From Vigna angularis (taxonomy: Eukaryota > Streptophyta > Magnoliopsida > Fabales > Fabaceae), in contig NC_068971.1 in the NCBI RefSeq assembly GCF_016808095.1, positions 33,589,631 through 33,653,630 on the forward strand: 64,000 nucleotides of DNA. Reading direction: 5' to 3'. Below the pieces are notes generated by a model. The model did no database searches, was not told where the DNA came from, and saw only the letters and a program-made list of their open reading frames with translations. Positions 51,032 through 63,826 of this stretch are shown piece after piece (the stretch's first letter is position 1; every line of letters begins with the position of its first letter). The translations under genes and the position numbers were made by a program.

Positions 51032-53921
51032 ATGGTTGGTGCCATAAAAGCTGCGATTGGAGACGGGGTGTTGACTTTCATGTGGGTGTTTTGTTCTTCT
51101 CTGTTGGGGATTGCTTCTGGGTACGTAACTAAAGCCCTTAACCTTCAAGACATCTCCTACAACGGGTTCCCTTACCCTTCTCTCATTGTCACCATTACCC
51201 TCGTTTTTGTACTTGTTTTCCTTTTCACCCTCATCGGCAATGCCCTCGGTGGCGCCAGCTTCAACCCCACCGGCACCGCTTCCTTTTACGCCGTTGGTCT
51301 CGGCTCTGATACGCTCCTCTCAATGGCGCTTCGTTTCCCTGCCCAGGTTCGTTGATTTCCTTTTGTGTCCTATAGGGTCTTTAACTTTTCTCTCTTCTCT
51401 CTGTATGGCGTCGCTAGTACAATTGAATTTATAGGCGCTATGACATGAGATCCTGAATTGAAGGATATTTTTTGAAGATATAAGTCATTGTAAATTGACC
51501 ATCAAATAAGCTAAAGACCTTGTGATTAAACTGATATATCAACGTATATTTAAGTGGAATTTTTTAGCAGTTTATTTGACATTATTTAGTTATTTCTTAA
51601 CTTAGGAATCGTACAGTCACGAGACGAGGATTAAAATGACCATTTACTCTGTTGAATTGCTTTTAAGTTAACCTTTTTTTTTCTGTCCTTTTGGCCTTCT
51701 TTTTCTTTCTACTCTTTCTAGGAAATGCGTGGATGTAGATAAGGAGGAGGAGGAGTTAAATATGGGTCTTGTTATATGCTATGTTGTTTTCATTTTTAAT
51801 TTACAAGACAACCTGATTTTCAACAGTTCTTCTATTAATATTTGAAGATTTAAAACCCAATTGCTACTTTTGTACCTTTATGGTGAAAACATGAAACGAA
51901 AGCAAAAGTAAACGTGCCCTTGAATTGTTGTTTTTAAATTAATTATTCTTTTTTATCACTTTTTTATATGCAAATTAATAAGATAAACATGCTATTTCTC
52001 TTTTTCTTTCCTTTATTCACTCTATCTGAACATACTATTAGTATTGTTTTTCTATCAAAATGTTTTAGTAATCTGCCCAGTAAGAATTTGCATTAGAGTT
52101 CAACACAGGTTCTAGAGCAGAATTTCTATTTTGATTGGAGAATACCGCCAAACATACCATTATTGTAACTCTCTTGTTAGAGTGGAAGTTTCATTTTAGT
52201 AATCTGTCTGATAAGGATTTGGATTAAAGGTTGAGGTATAGACCCTTTACGTTATAGAGATAAAACATCAATTTTAACAAAAAGTATCACCAAAAGGCCT
52301 AAGAAAATGCTTCTATGTTTTTTTCTGTTATGAATTGTGCAAGGAAATTTTGATGGATGGATGAGTTGTGAACAGGCAGTTGGTGCTGCTGGTGGTGCAA
52401 TGGCAATTATGGAAGTGGTTCCTCAAAAGTATAGGCATATGATTGGAGGTCCTTCTCTGAAAGTGGATTTGCATACTGGGGCTGTTGTTGAAGGGGTGTT
52501 GACCTTTTTTATTACCTTTATCGTTCTCTTCATCTTCCTCAAGGGCCCTCGTAGTGATTTGTTGAAGATCTGGTTTCTAGCCACAGCAACTGTAGTTTTG
52601 GTCATGGTTGGATCTGCCTACACTGGCCCAGCCATGAATCCTGCCAATGTGAGTGATTACCTCTTTACAATTGCCAGTTTTATTTTTTTCATACATTTAA
52701 TTGTATGTGTTTCTTGCTGCTGTCTTTACAATTGCTGTCTTTTGCATTGATTCTAGGGTGATTTGAATGATTATTTTGAAAAACTGCTTAATTTTGACCT
52801 CAAGATTGTATTGGTAGGACATTATAGTCTATGAAAATTTAAGAATATTCATTTTAGTTCTTTATTCTTTGGTGTCAAATTTATACACAAAAGTGAGTGA
52901 ATCCGTCTTTAAAATCTCAAGTGTCAGTGTTAAAAAGTGCTTCACCGATACAATTTAATAGACTAATCATCATATCTTATTCACCTTATCAAAGAATTTT
53001 GTTATAAATGTATATTGAGTTTGAAACATTATATTGTAAATTGCCTTTTTTTTTAAACCATTTCTGCCCAGGATTTGTTGTTAAGGATTCTGGAATCTAA
53101 TTCTTGCACCAGACTTTAATTAAGAAAATATTATGCTTTGTTTTTGCAACTTTATTCAGCTATGGAACATGTCAGTCATATGTATGCTGCAGCTATCCTC
53201 CTTTCCTCTGTGTCCGATCTTTATTGTGTTATTTAACTGTCAAATCCTATTGTAATCTCGGCAAAGTTTCTACAATTTTGATGTTCTATAAATCGAAACA
53301 AACTACTCACAGTAAAAAGACAATCTCTTTGTCATTACATGCTTATTTACGGTGTTTCCTTTATATGCCGAATATATCAAACCCGAATAGATAATGTTCT
53401 GGCCAATCTAAATCTATGGAACTCTGGCACACTGTTCTGTGGTCTCATTGTGCTGTGTTCTGTTTATGTTAAAGAAGGGTCTATGTTCTGTTTTATATTA
53501 TTATTGTTATTATGTTTCTACTTTTTGTTTTGTTTTGTTCAGATAGGAAACCTTTTATGTTGCTCTTCCTTGCTAAAGTTTCGTTTTTCTTGTCTTTCAT
53601 ATTACTTGCTCTTGCTATTAACTTGTGTATGGCTTAAAATGATGACTTGTAATTATTAGCTATGAAGGTTATATCTTGTTATGTGCATTGTTTCTTGAAT
53701 CTTTTGGAGGGGCAAACTTAGAGATGGCAATGAAAAACTGTGATCGGTTATTTTGTTTGCAGGCTTTTGGTTGGGCTTACTTAAACAATTGGCACAACAC
53801 ATGGGACCAATTGTATGTATACTGGATTTGCCCCTTTGCCGGAGCAATATTGGCAGCATGGTTGTTCCGTGCAATCTTTCCCCCACCACCACCGCCAGAA
53901 CTCAAACAAAAGAAAGCATGA
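51032..53921 (+). CDS. SIP1: Small basic intrinsic protein, aquaporin SIP1 type, 3 exons
   Basis: Exons 51032-51346, 52376-52648 and 53763-53921, all in phase 0 with GT-AG introns, give 248 residues (SIP1 proteins are about 240). The MIP fold is visible: TM1 after MVGAIKAAIGDGVLTFMW; first pore half-helix with GGASFNPTG (NPT instead of NPA, the SIP1 signature); second half-helix with TGPAMNPAN (NPA kept); and a final AFGWAYLNNWHNTWDQLYVYW helix. The Pro-rich C-terminus ends with the basic ELKQKKA, in line with the basic tail that names the group. SIPs are ER-localised aquaporins in plants (family knowledge). Start: an upstream in-frame ATG at 50963 would add 23 residues, but MVGAIKAA matches family N-termini. 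The leader is pyrimidine-rich. No lesions, so probably functional. Confidence 0.95.
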
Positions 53922-56399
53922 AGAAGGATTCGGTCATTTGCTTCTTCATTTCAATTGTTAAGCACAATGTTACTGCTGCATTACCCTTTTAATCTATATA
54001 TCTCCTTCTTCATTCTCTTTTCTGTTACTGGGTTATGTTTAGTCCGTAAATGCAGTATCCTCGTAGAAAAAATAATGTAGAATTTCCGTATCTGTACTGG
54101 ATACTGATTTAATTAACATTAATGTTATTCCTTTCTAGCAAAAAAACCAATTATGTTTTGGTGAATAATGTACCATGAATTTAATTTAACATGCTATATT
54201 TTGTTTCTTTTCTAAGCTATGAGGAAGGATCAAGTCGAACTAAACTAAGAATGTGTTTCTTTTCACCTTCTTAGTATGATTTTTCATGTTTATTAAGAAG
54301 CTAGTACTTATAACCACAACATTTTGTAGCATAATTGAAGTGGTTTTTGACTTTTTAGTGTGTTTTCAACCGTTCACAAGAGCATGGTAATTTTGTTTAG
54401 GCTTAGGGATCCCAACGTGGGACGGGTTATCCCTGTATAAGGGTATGGGCTGCAATGCAACTCGTATACTTTTTTCTTTTTTTTTCTTTTTAATATTTTA
54501 TTATTGTAAATTTATGCGGACCAGCATGCAAATCTATAATTATGTGGGATAGACCATACTTATTAAGCAATTTGGCGGACGGTAGACCAAAATGAGACGG
54601 TCGATCCACGTTACGTACTTCCCTTTAAGGAGTGATTAATACGGCTTTTCTTCCTGCACTCTAACCTTTTTTTCTCCCATCTGTATATTGTGATTATATA
54701 TGAACTAATTGAAATGATTTTTCTGGAACATGTAATATGACACTTTTGAATTAAGGATCAAGAACTATCTAGAATATATTCTGTGTATTGAATTAATCAT
54801 ATTTTGGATAACATAAACATAACTATATCTAGATTACGTAATTTAGAATTATGTATTTCTTGTTCACATTACACAATCTAGTGTAATGTTCCCGATAATG
54901 CAATCTAAAACACTTTTTCAAATTTCACAATTCAAAATACATGATTCTATTTTGGATTACACAATCCAAAATTATATTGTAGATGTAATATAAATATTTT
55001 TTATCACATAATTTAGGATATATTCAAGATATATAATATAGAGTCTATTTTTGTCATTTTTATATTATAGGATGAGAGAAAAAAGTACGGAGGTGGATGA
55101 AGAAATTGTTTAGCCTTTTTAGAAAAAAAAAATTCAATAGTTTATATTTTGATAAAGTACTATTAAATAACAAAGTATAAAAGTATGCTCATACTTGATC
55201 TCTAAGACGAATTTACAATAGATCAAATAAGACACATGTTCTATTTGAAAGATGATATAACATTTTGTAGTCTCATTTCTGTTTGATAAGAAATGTTTTG
55301 CTCAAACAATAAGCACATAGACTAAAGGTAACATTGTAATTCTTGAAAACATGATTTATGCTTATTCTATGTTGTAAGGAACATTTTCCTCCATTTGTCA
55401 AGATAATTTGTAAAAAGTATCTCAACACCAAAGATCTCTTTAGGATATGAGCTAAAGTTGTTATGCTTCAATAACTCAATGACACACACTTTGTCTTCTT
55501 TTAAAAAGACTATTTAACTTGTACGGTTGTGCATTTTACATAATTTAAAGTAAAGACACTTTGGCCAAGGATGGATAAGTACTTCTAATTATAAGGATGC
55601 TACTTTAATAGGAAAAGACCATTCAACGCATGTATAGAGCACACTTAGTGTATCTTCTACATTCAAGATGATAAGATTAAAGGAAGACTTTTAAATAAGC
55701 TAAAGATACTAAAATAAATAAATAAAAAGTGCAACAACTCTTTTCTTCAAGGCTTATATTAAGAGATCCTTAGAGAAGACATTTGGTGAAAAATAGAGTT
55801 ATGATTTGTAAGGTGTTGAAACATTGCTAAACTTTCTTTAGCCTTATAGGGAGGTCGTAGATGTGTGATGCTTCTTAAGAAGGTTGTGTAGTTTAGAATA
55901 GATCTTCTAGTGGTAGCACATCACGAGGTTGGTTGCCTCCTTGCCAAGGAGGTTGTTGCCACCATAGAAAGAATTTAGCATTGGTAATTTTTACTTAGAC
56001 ATCTTGTTGGTCGAGATTGGAGATTGATCAATCTTCAAGTTCACCATTGCCACTTTCAACGATTCAGAACCTACATATATGCTGAAAATATGAAGAAATG
56101 ATACATTTGAGTGAGATAGTGATATTGAAAATGAGAGTGAGAGTGAAAACTAGAATGACACTAAGAATGAGAGCAAGAACCGAAATCGTAGTAAGAGTGA
56201 AAACTTAAAGTGGGAGATAGAGTGAGATTGAAGGAATGATAGTGAGAATGAATGAGAAAGAGTGAGACTAAGTAAGTCCAATAAACATTTGAAGTTTCTT
56301 ACATATTGTAAATCAATAATTATAACAAAACTATTTTTCTAACAATTATATAAGAATACTTAATTTAATCATTAAAAAATACAATATACATTTTTAATA
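53922..56399. other. Intergenic DNA, no gene; decayed repeats
   Basis: The SIP1 3' UTR lies at the left. A GGATCCCAACGTGGGACGGG segment near 54405-54615, with GCGGACCAGC, looks like a decayed hAT-type repeat. At 56100-56280 there is degenerate purine-rich GAGAGTGA-type repetition. No domain seen. Confidence 0.35.
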
Positions 56400-57700
56400 A
56401 TTTTGCTGCAAAATTTCATTTTTAATGGAAATGTCTAATTAATATAGATTAAAGTAATTAACAAATACTTATTTTGGGATATTTTTATATAAGAAAATTT
56501 ACATCCTGCAAAGCTTTTCAAAAAAAAAATACAAAGATATTTCTTGTGATAAACTTTTCATAAGAAAAATCACATGTTTTCTATAAAGAGAAATTGATAG
56601 AAAAATATTTGCACAAAGAATGTTGTGAGTGTTTTCTATAAAAAATTAATGTTGTAAGTATTTTTAGGTAGTATTAGAAAGCTTTGAAAGAATATTGTTT
56701 ATGTTCATTATTAAACTAATAAAGTGCTTAAATCATGAATACACAGTAAGACACTCCCCTCTCTAGTGAGTAAACCTTTTTTACATTTCAAAACACATTT
56801 TAGACAAACCTTTGTCTAAGCTAAAAATGGTTACATTTTAAATAATACTTGTTGGGTTAGCCAATTTTGCTATGCTCCAAAAGAATACGTGGGTTTTGGT
56901 AAGGAGTTGTGAAGTGTTCGAGGAATACTGTATGAGTTATTTAGGAATGAATATGTTTTGAAATAATACTGAGTTTGTAACTTATAGCAACAATCTATAT
57001 AGTGAAACTCAATTAATTGATTGAGAACTAGATGTTGTTTGTGATATTAGATGAACTAGTATAAAAGTTTAGGAGTATAGTTTGTTTTCCCTTATTAAAA
57101 TTGAATGCTATTAAATTTGTACTAACTTCAGAAGGGGATTTTCTTAAAATAAGTTTTTTCAATTTTTTTTATAAATCATCCATGAAATTAAAAATTATCA
57201 TATGAATGTTCATCAGATAATAATTGTGAATATTTGCAAAAAAATGTAATACACAATTCAACCTTTTCTATCTTCTATATTTAGCTAATGTTGGCAATTG
57301 GTATGAAAGCTCAACCTCTTAAGGATTTATTATTTAATAGTTGCTAAAGGAAAAGATCCAAAACAATGAAAGGAATAGAGCCATAATTGATGGCCGAAAA
57401 AGCTTCATTCTAGCCTTCAACATTTCTAGAGGGTATTTTCCTTACTAAAGAGATCATCACATGGAAATGTATGTTAAGTCCATACACTACCAGTTATTGC
57501 CAATCATCACTCGAGGTGATATTAGGATCACATCCCCAAAGGAATATTGGAAAGAAAAAGAGTTTAACCAAATATAGTCAAACAATAAAGCCAAGTACAT
57601 TGTTACATATGCTTTATCAAAAATTGAATATACAAATGTTTGAATGTTGAAAAGCGCCATGGAGATCTTAGACTCCTTGATGATTAGTTATGAATGATAG
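56400..57700 (+). mobile_element. Copia retrotransposon relic: LTR end, primer site and gag remnant
   Basis: An LTR-like A/T-rich leader is followed at about 57296 by TTGGTATGAAAGCTC, a damaged tRNA-Met primer-binding site. Downstream, broken frames read like a copia Gag: TSPKEYWKEKEF near 57530 and NKAKYIVTYALSKIEYTNV near 57585-57640, corresponding to the usual NAKA-x-x-LYCALS block. Multiple stops. No protease or later domain seen. Confidence 0.5.
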
Positions 57701-57839
57701 GAATACGTTCAACTAGAAAAATCAAAGCGAAAATGAAGCATCAACTTCATCCAACATAGGCTTGCATCTATCTAGAGAAAGCCTTCAAAGTTTTAGAGGA
57801 AGTTCTTATATTTGAAACCAAAATGCAACTCCAGGTTTT

Positions 57840-58480
57840 TATAAGACAATAAGTGCACAAATAAATAGTAAATGCACAAATATTTTTATACTGATTCACC
57901 TCAACTAAACTACGTTCACTCCCTTCTAACCTTAGAAAGTTTCACTATAATTTTCAACAAGATTATAACTGAGTATTTTCAACACTCTTAGTATTCCTAG
58001 TCAATCCTGGTATGAACCTGATACATTATATAGTTGAGTTTCATCCACTCTTATTTGTGCAATATTCTTCACAACTTCTTGTATCCACATGATAGATTAA
58101 GTTTCACCCGTTCTTAGTTTTCACCAGATAATCCTGATACAACTCAATCATAATAATCCTTAACTCTCCTGAGTTAATCAACAAATGTTTGAATTCTAAG
58201 AGTTAATCAACAAATATTTGAATTCCTTTTAGAATGTGAATCAATCTGATTGTTTATGTTCAGTACAATTCAATCCACATACTTGTTAGGTGTTTTTCTC
58301 TCTTTTTTTCTCTACAGATGGTAAGCTTATATTAGAATGAAGCGTATTTCTAAACCCAACTTTTTCTTTTTAGATATTCTCTTTGAGTTGTTGGTTTTTT
58401 GTGCTTTTTCTCTCGACCGATATTGCTTTTTTTATTATATTCTCTTCGTAAGTTATTCTCTTCGTAAGCTATCCTCTTGA
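57840..58480 (-). mobile_element. Copia-type LTR relic, reverse orientation
   Basis: Carries GAGTTTCATCCACTC, GTATTTTCAACACTCTTAG and AATCCTGGTAT motifs shared with the 36840-38700 relic, and a TAACTCTCCTGAGTTAATCA block present in both. It ends immediately before the first helicase pseudogene exon. Confidence 0.55.
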
Positions 58481-59455
58481 TTCCAATTTGCTGTTTTCAA
58501 GAGCAGAAGAAAGGGACTGCAAAGTCGACACTCGTGAAGGTGAAGAACGGGTATACAGAAGTTGATGACTATATTGCAACCTACGAACCGCTCATCTTTG
58601 AAGAAGCCAAATCCCAGATCATTAAGGAGAAAGAGGAAGAAGACGGTATCTTTAATTTCAACTATTTTTTCGTTTTAGCCAGAGGACTGTTAAAGCCCTG
58701 TCTAAGTTGCGGTTTTCCCTTTCTCACTTCAATTTAAATAATAATTGGTTTGCTTTTCATGTTTTAAAGTTAGAAGGGTCCACCAATGTAGTGAGGTATG
58801 GTTGACAAATAAATCTCCTTCTTAAGCACATAATGAAAGGTCTGATTCTGAGTCTGTGTTAATAGAGAATATCTATTAAGAGAGACTTTCCCTTTAAATA
58901 GAGTTTTGGATTAGTCTTTTTAGTTGTCGGCTATGAGAGACTTCATAAATCTTTGGGACCAAAATAAAAGTTTGAAGGGTTTCTTTGCTTAAGAATTTTT
59001 TTTTGTTTGCCTGACCAGTGACTGATTGGAAATTGAGGGTGGTAAAAAGTTGGAGTGAGGCAGATGATTTTCATTTTATAGAATTTCCGTGTGAAATTAA
59101 CGAGGGAGAATCAATATCACAGAATGATCTTTTGCTGCTTTCCAGAGATAAGGTACTACCAGTGATGAGAAGTTATGTGTTTTGGGTTTTGAATTTTTTG
59201 CCTATTCGAATTTGAATTGATGCCTATCTGTATTTGTCGCAGCAGTTTGTAGATGGAAAAAGATTACCTACTGTTTATGCATTTGCTTTGGTGGAACATG
59301 TCCGGAAATATTTTGATACCCGACTTGTTCGAGTTAGACTCTATCTTGCTGGGGAGTTCTTAAAATATAAAACAGATGATATAAAATCTTGCCCTAGGCT
59401 GTTTAACATGCGATCTCATATATGCGAGACAGAAAGACAGTTATATTTTATGAAG

Positions 59456-61169
59456 GTAACCTATTCTATCATGTACTTCTAGTGATATCAATATTGTGTG
59501 TGTTTCGTATGTAAAGCTGCCTTTCTTGATTAATTGTATTATTAATTTATAATAGTATTATTAATTTATAATAGAAATATAAAGGTTTTCAGATTTTTTT
59601 TTTCTTAACAAAAGGCATTTTCTTTTAAATTAGCTTTGCCGTTGATCCAATGTGAAAATCATGCAGCAATGCAGCTTATCTACTGTTGCTCGTGAATATT
59701 ATTGGGATCGTGTTTAGTTACGTCTCCTACTCGGATACGTAACATTATCTGTTATGTTCATTGTTAGTCTCTTCTTGCTTTGTGTTATGCATGTTTGCTC
59801 TCTTGACATGCCTACCTTCAAGTAGTTCATAAGCAAATGTTGTGAATCAAGCAGAAGTGCAACAATAAGGGTAAATTTTGATTTTTGTATTATATCATAA
59901 AGAAAATAGCTGTAATTCAAGTTAAGTGCACTTTTCCTTGGTTTCTCTTTCACTTTAGATGGTTTAATTTTATATCAACATCGTAAGAAGCTGGGAAAAT
60001 TGTTTAAAGCTTATGACAGTTTTTGGACTTTGGCTTATAGAAGTAAGTGCTCTGGATGATTACTTATTTGATATTTGCATTGTTGGAGTATGATAAGAGA
60101 GAAAGAACCTATTGGCTTAACTGTACTTTAGAATTCTCCAAGGTCCAAATAAAGTATTTTGATTAGAATATTCTTGAGGATGTTTTCAAGAAGTTATTTT
60201 AATTAAAGTACAATTCTAGATGATTGGAGTATTAGTCACATAAGTCAGTTTATTTAGCTGATTTTATGAATGCAGGTCCATAGCAGAGTACCCTTCCAAA
60301 CTGATAAAGTTGATTTTAACCTCTATCGGATCTCTTGCATGTTGGCTCGCTCTTTTACCCTTTTTGTAGAATTCAAGAATAATTTAGTTTGGTTAGATGA
60401 TGTTCAACAAGAGCCTTGTGTAATATTAGGTTTCAAAGTACATATCTTGCAAAATTACCTTGGGATGGTGACCACTTCTGTCCCGAGATCAACTAAAATA
60501 AACCGCAAATGGGTTTTATACTAGCATTGTTAGTGTTGAAATGTAATGTTATTTTATTATTTCTTTTATATATACATACCAAGCTTGTGTTGCCACTTTT
60601 TGTAACCTTTATATATACATCATTCTATCAAGGCTTTTCCCTGGATGAACTTGTACGTGGAATATTAGACCAAATGTGTTTCAATTAGATATGCTGCCAC
60701 CATCATTATATAATCCTTCATATCACTATTGTAAACTTTTGTTATAATGCCATGATTATGCCTCAGCAGGTCTGGAGTGGAATTTAGTTATTAATTTAAC
60801 GGTTTTATTAACATCAACGCTTACTGATAAAGAAAACATTTGTAGTTCAAAACTATAAAATGCAATGATTTTTTTCTTTTTCAATAAAAACTTACCACCA
60901 CTTCTAGATGTTAATATTCAACCCTAAGGGGATGCTGACATTCTCCTGAAATGAATGAAGAGTCTTGATATAATGAGTGATATGAAGTTAGATGAAAAGG
61001 CTCCAAAATTTGTTCCTAACAAAACATTTATTCTTTAGAATTAATTATGCTGGTGAATGTGTTACTAGAACCTGTGCAATAGGTTATATTTCATTTCTTT
61101 TTAGATTACTTTAGCTTCTAATCATCCTTCCAATTAAACTATAGGAAAGATTGAGATTGAATTGAAACT
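59456..61169. other. Non-coding DNA inside the helicase pseudogene
   Basis: No helicase exon recognised here. The only notable open stretch is 60276-60524 (starting VHSRVPFQTDKVDF), preceded by TGCAG and of unknown identity. Confidence 0.4.
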
Positions 61170-61530
61170 GTGTGTTTCTAATACAACATAGATATTTTAT
61201 TTATATTGAGAAAAAAGAATCATTACAATAAATAAAAGAGATTTTACATCCTCTAATAATAAAGATATGATATCTGAATAAATAAAAAGGTTTCCAATAA
61301 TATGTATATATAATCTATATATGTTTGATAATATAGGATTTGTTCCTTATTTCTATAATGATAACATTCCCTTCAAGTTGGAGCATATAATCATATATGC
61401 TTAGCTTTTTGCAAATATACTTGGTCCTCTTAGCAACTTGGTAAATATGTCAACTAATTGTTCACTAGAATATCCGAGCTGCAATTTTAGACGAGGCCAC
61501 AATTGTATGTATTCATACACTTTATGTTGA
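61170..61530 (-). mobile_element. Copia retrotransposon 3' end fragment
   Basis: Read leftward: the C-terminus of a copia RNase H (LQLGYSSEQLVDIFTKLL, stop near 61402), a purine-rich tract TTGAAGGGAA, then an LTR start TGTTATCATTATAG at about 61369 running to about 61170. The rest of the element is missing at the right, next to helicase exon 61585. Confidence 0.65.
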
Positions 61531-61674
61531 ATGCATAAGCAAAAAGCAATCTGATTTTCATAGTATTTTCTGTCTTCTTGGCAGGTCTTCTCAACTCTCA
61601 GCTTTAGTGGTTCCCATGTTTTCAGTGAACTAAATCGTGGATTTGATGTTGTGATTATAGATGAAGCAGCACAG

Positions 61675-62275
61675 GTTGTAAGTGTCAAATCCTCTTAGTT
61701 GCTGAGTCACTTTTAATATTGCTTATAATATGAACTAACTTGACAAAGTTTGATCTTAAGAAGTTGCTGGGGTACCTCAAAATATTCCAGCAACTAATTT
61801 TTATTTATTTTTATATTGTAGTATGCAGTTGGAATAACTTTCATGAACCAATAATCCCTGAAACCTAAGCTATCATGTGAAGACATAAAAATGATTTTAT
61901 GTTTTAAATCTTAGTATCTCTTACTTGCCCACACCGGAGTCCTTTGGGCTTTAGCTGTGAATAATGCACAGACCCAGCTGTATTGTGCTAGATTATAACT
62001 TTTCATTAGAAAATAATAGGGGAGGAAAGGATTATTGAACTCTAGACCTTATGGTCATAGAGACTGATAGTATCCTATGAACCAACTATCAGGAAAGCTT
62101 AAGCTGAGGTAAAAAATAGAAATAATTTTAGATTATAAAGATATAAATACTTTTAGATTATAATGAGTTCTCAAATATTTTGAGGCTGGAATACAAATAT
62201 TTTTTTGCCTCTTGGAGTAAACAAGCTACTGAGGACTAAGTCTAAAGTCTGAAGTATATCTGAAATCCCTAAAAG
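61675..62275. other. Non-coding DNA
   Basis: No gene or clear repeat seen between the last helicase exon and the 207-bp array. Confidence 0.4.
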
Positions 62276-63545
62276 TCAACAAAAAGTGTAGGTTCATTAC
62301 AAGGTTGGTTGCACAGTTCAAATAAGTGGGGAGTTTAGTTATGACTTGTGCACATGAAGGTAGACTTTGTTCTGAATACATGTCTCCTATTAAAAAAATT
62401 ATTAATGATGTTAAAACAAATTTATTTTCAGCAAGGATGGTGTAGCATCAACAAAACATACATTCCAAGTCAATGAATCAACTTAAAAAAAAATGTGTAG
62501 GTTAAGTACAGGGCTTGTAGCATAGTTCAAGTAAGTGGGGAGTTTAGTTATTACTTTTGTACATGAAGGTAGACTTTGTTCTGAATAGATATCTCCTATT
62601 ACAAAAAATATTAATGATGTCTAAACACCTTTTTTTTAAGCAAGGATGGTGTACCATGAACAAAACATATGATCATGTATACATTTTTTGTTTTTTAAGT
62701 TCATTCACTGACTTGGGATGTATGTTTTGTTCATGGTACACCATCCTTGCTGAAAAAAAAAGGTGTTTGGAAATCATTAATAATTATTTTAATAGGAAAC
62801 ATGTATTCAGAATACCTTCATGTGCAGAAGTCATAACTAAACTCCCAGTTATTTCAACTAAGCTGCTAGTCCTGTACTGAACCTCCAATTTTTTATTTTT
62901 GAAGTTGATTTTGTGACTTGGGATGTATGTTTTGTTGATGTTATACCATCCTTGTTGAAAACAAATTTGTTTGGACATCATTAATAATGTTTTTAATAAG
63001 AGACATGTATTCAGAACAAAGTCTACCTTCATGTGTAGAAGTCATAACTAAACTCCTCACTTATTTGAATTGTGCTACCAGCCCTGTACTGAACATACAC
63101 TTTTTGTTTTTTAAGTTCATTCAGTGACTTGGGATGTATGTTTTGTTCATGGTACACCATCCTTGGTGAAAAAAATGGTGTTTAGACATCATTAATAATT
63201 TTTGTAATAGGAAACATGTATTTTGAACAAAGTCTACCTTCATGTGCAGAAGTAATAACTAAACTCTCCACTTATTTGAACTATGCTACCAACCCTGTAC
63301 TGAACCTACACATTTTTTTAAGTTGATTCTGTGACTTGGGATGTATGTTTTGTTGATGCTATACCATTCTTGCTGAAAATAAATTTGTTTGGACATTATT
63401 AATAATATTTTTAATAGGAGACATGTATTCAGAACAAAGTCTACATTCACGTGCAGAAGTCATAACTAAACTTCCTACTTATTTGAACTGTGTTATCAAC
63501 CTTGTCCTGAACCTATACTTTTTGTTTTTTAAGTCCATTCAAAGA
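62276..63545. repeat. About 207-bp monomer array with orientation switch and alternating types
   Basis: Six monomers. Two are in one orientation (about 62276-62670) and four in the opposite orientation (about 62690-63545), making a large palindrome centred near 62680. In the right part, GACTTGGGATGTATGTTTTG recurs at about 62710, 62917, 63127 and 63333 (spacing 205-211). Type A has GTTCATGGTACACCATCC, type B has GTTGATGTTATACCATCC with AAATTTGTTTGGACAT. The order is B' A' then A B A B. Short open frames within are shadows. Confidence 0.9.
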
Positions 63546-63556
63546 CTTGAGATGTA

Positions 63557-63826
63557 TGTTTTCGGTGGCTTGAGCAGTTTCGAAACAATGGAACAGCGTC
63601 GGAAAGTGCTCCAGTGAATAGTCAACGGCGACACTTCCAATGAACGGTGGAAAGTCGCTCAAACTCCAAAACCTCTTCACACGACTTTTGGTGGGCTGGG
63701 CAGTTTTGAAACGGTGGAACAATGCCGGAAAGTACTCCGATGAGCGGTCAACGACAGCGCTTTCGATGAACGGTAGAAAGTCTCTCAAACTCCAAAACCT
63801 CTTCACGCGATTTTCGGTGGCCTAGG
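63557..63826. repeat. About 125-bp tandem duplication
   Basis: Two full copies and a third start. Shared blocks are TTTTCGGTGGCTTGAGCAG (63557, with variants near 63684 and 63810), AAACTCCAAAACCTCTTCAC and CGGAAAGTACTCC-like. GC content is higher than the surroundings. Open on both strands without domain similarity. Confidence 0.8.

Larger units (their letters stand above)
58507..61674 (+). pseudogene. MAA3: SEN1/MAGATAMA3-like helicase, gutted
   Basis: Recognisable exons: 58507-58645 (KKGTAKSTLVKVKNGYTEV, VDDYIATYEPLIFEEAKSQI), 59019-59152 (TDWKLRVVKSW to SISQNDLLLLSRDK), 59243-59455 (LPTVYAFALVEHV to CPRLFNMRSHI) and 61585-61674 (VFSTLSFSGSHVF, then GFDVVIIDEAAQ, helicase motif II). Phases join correctly. 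The first exon of the family, the Walker A exon (GPPGTGKT) and everything after motif II are missing. A copia LTR relic abuts the left end, and a copia 3' end sits just before the motif II exon. An open stretch at 60276-60524 starts after a good acceptor but is not recognisable as part of the family. Intact members are superfamily 1 helicases resembling yeast Sen1, needed for gametophyte development in Arabidopsis. Confidence 0.8.
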
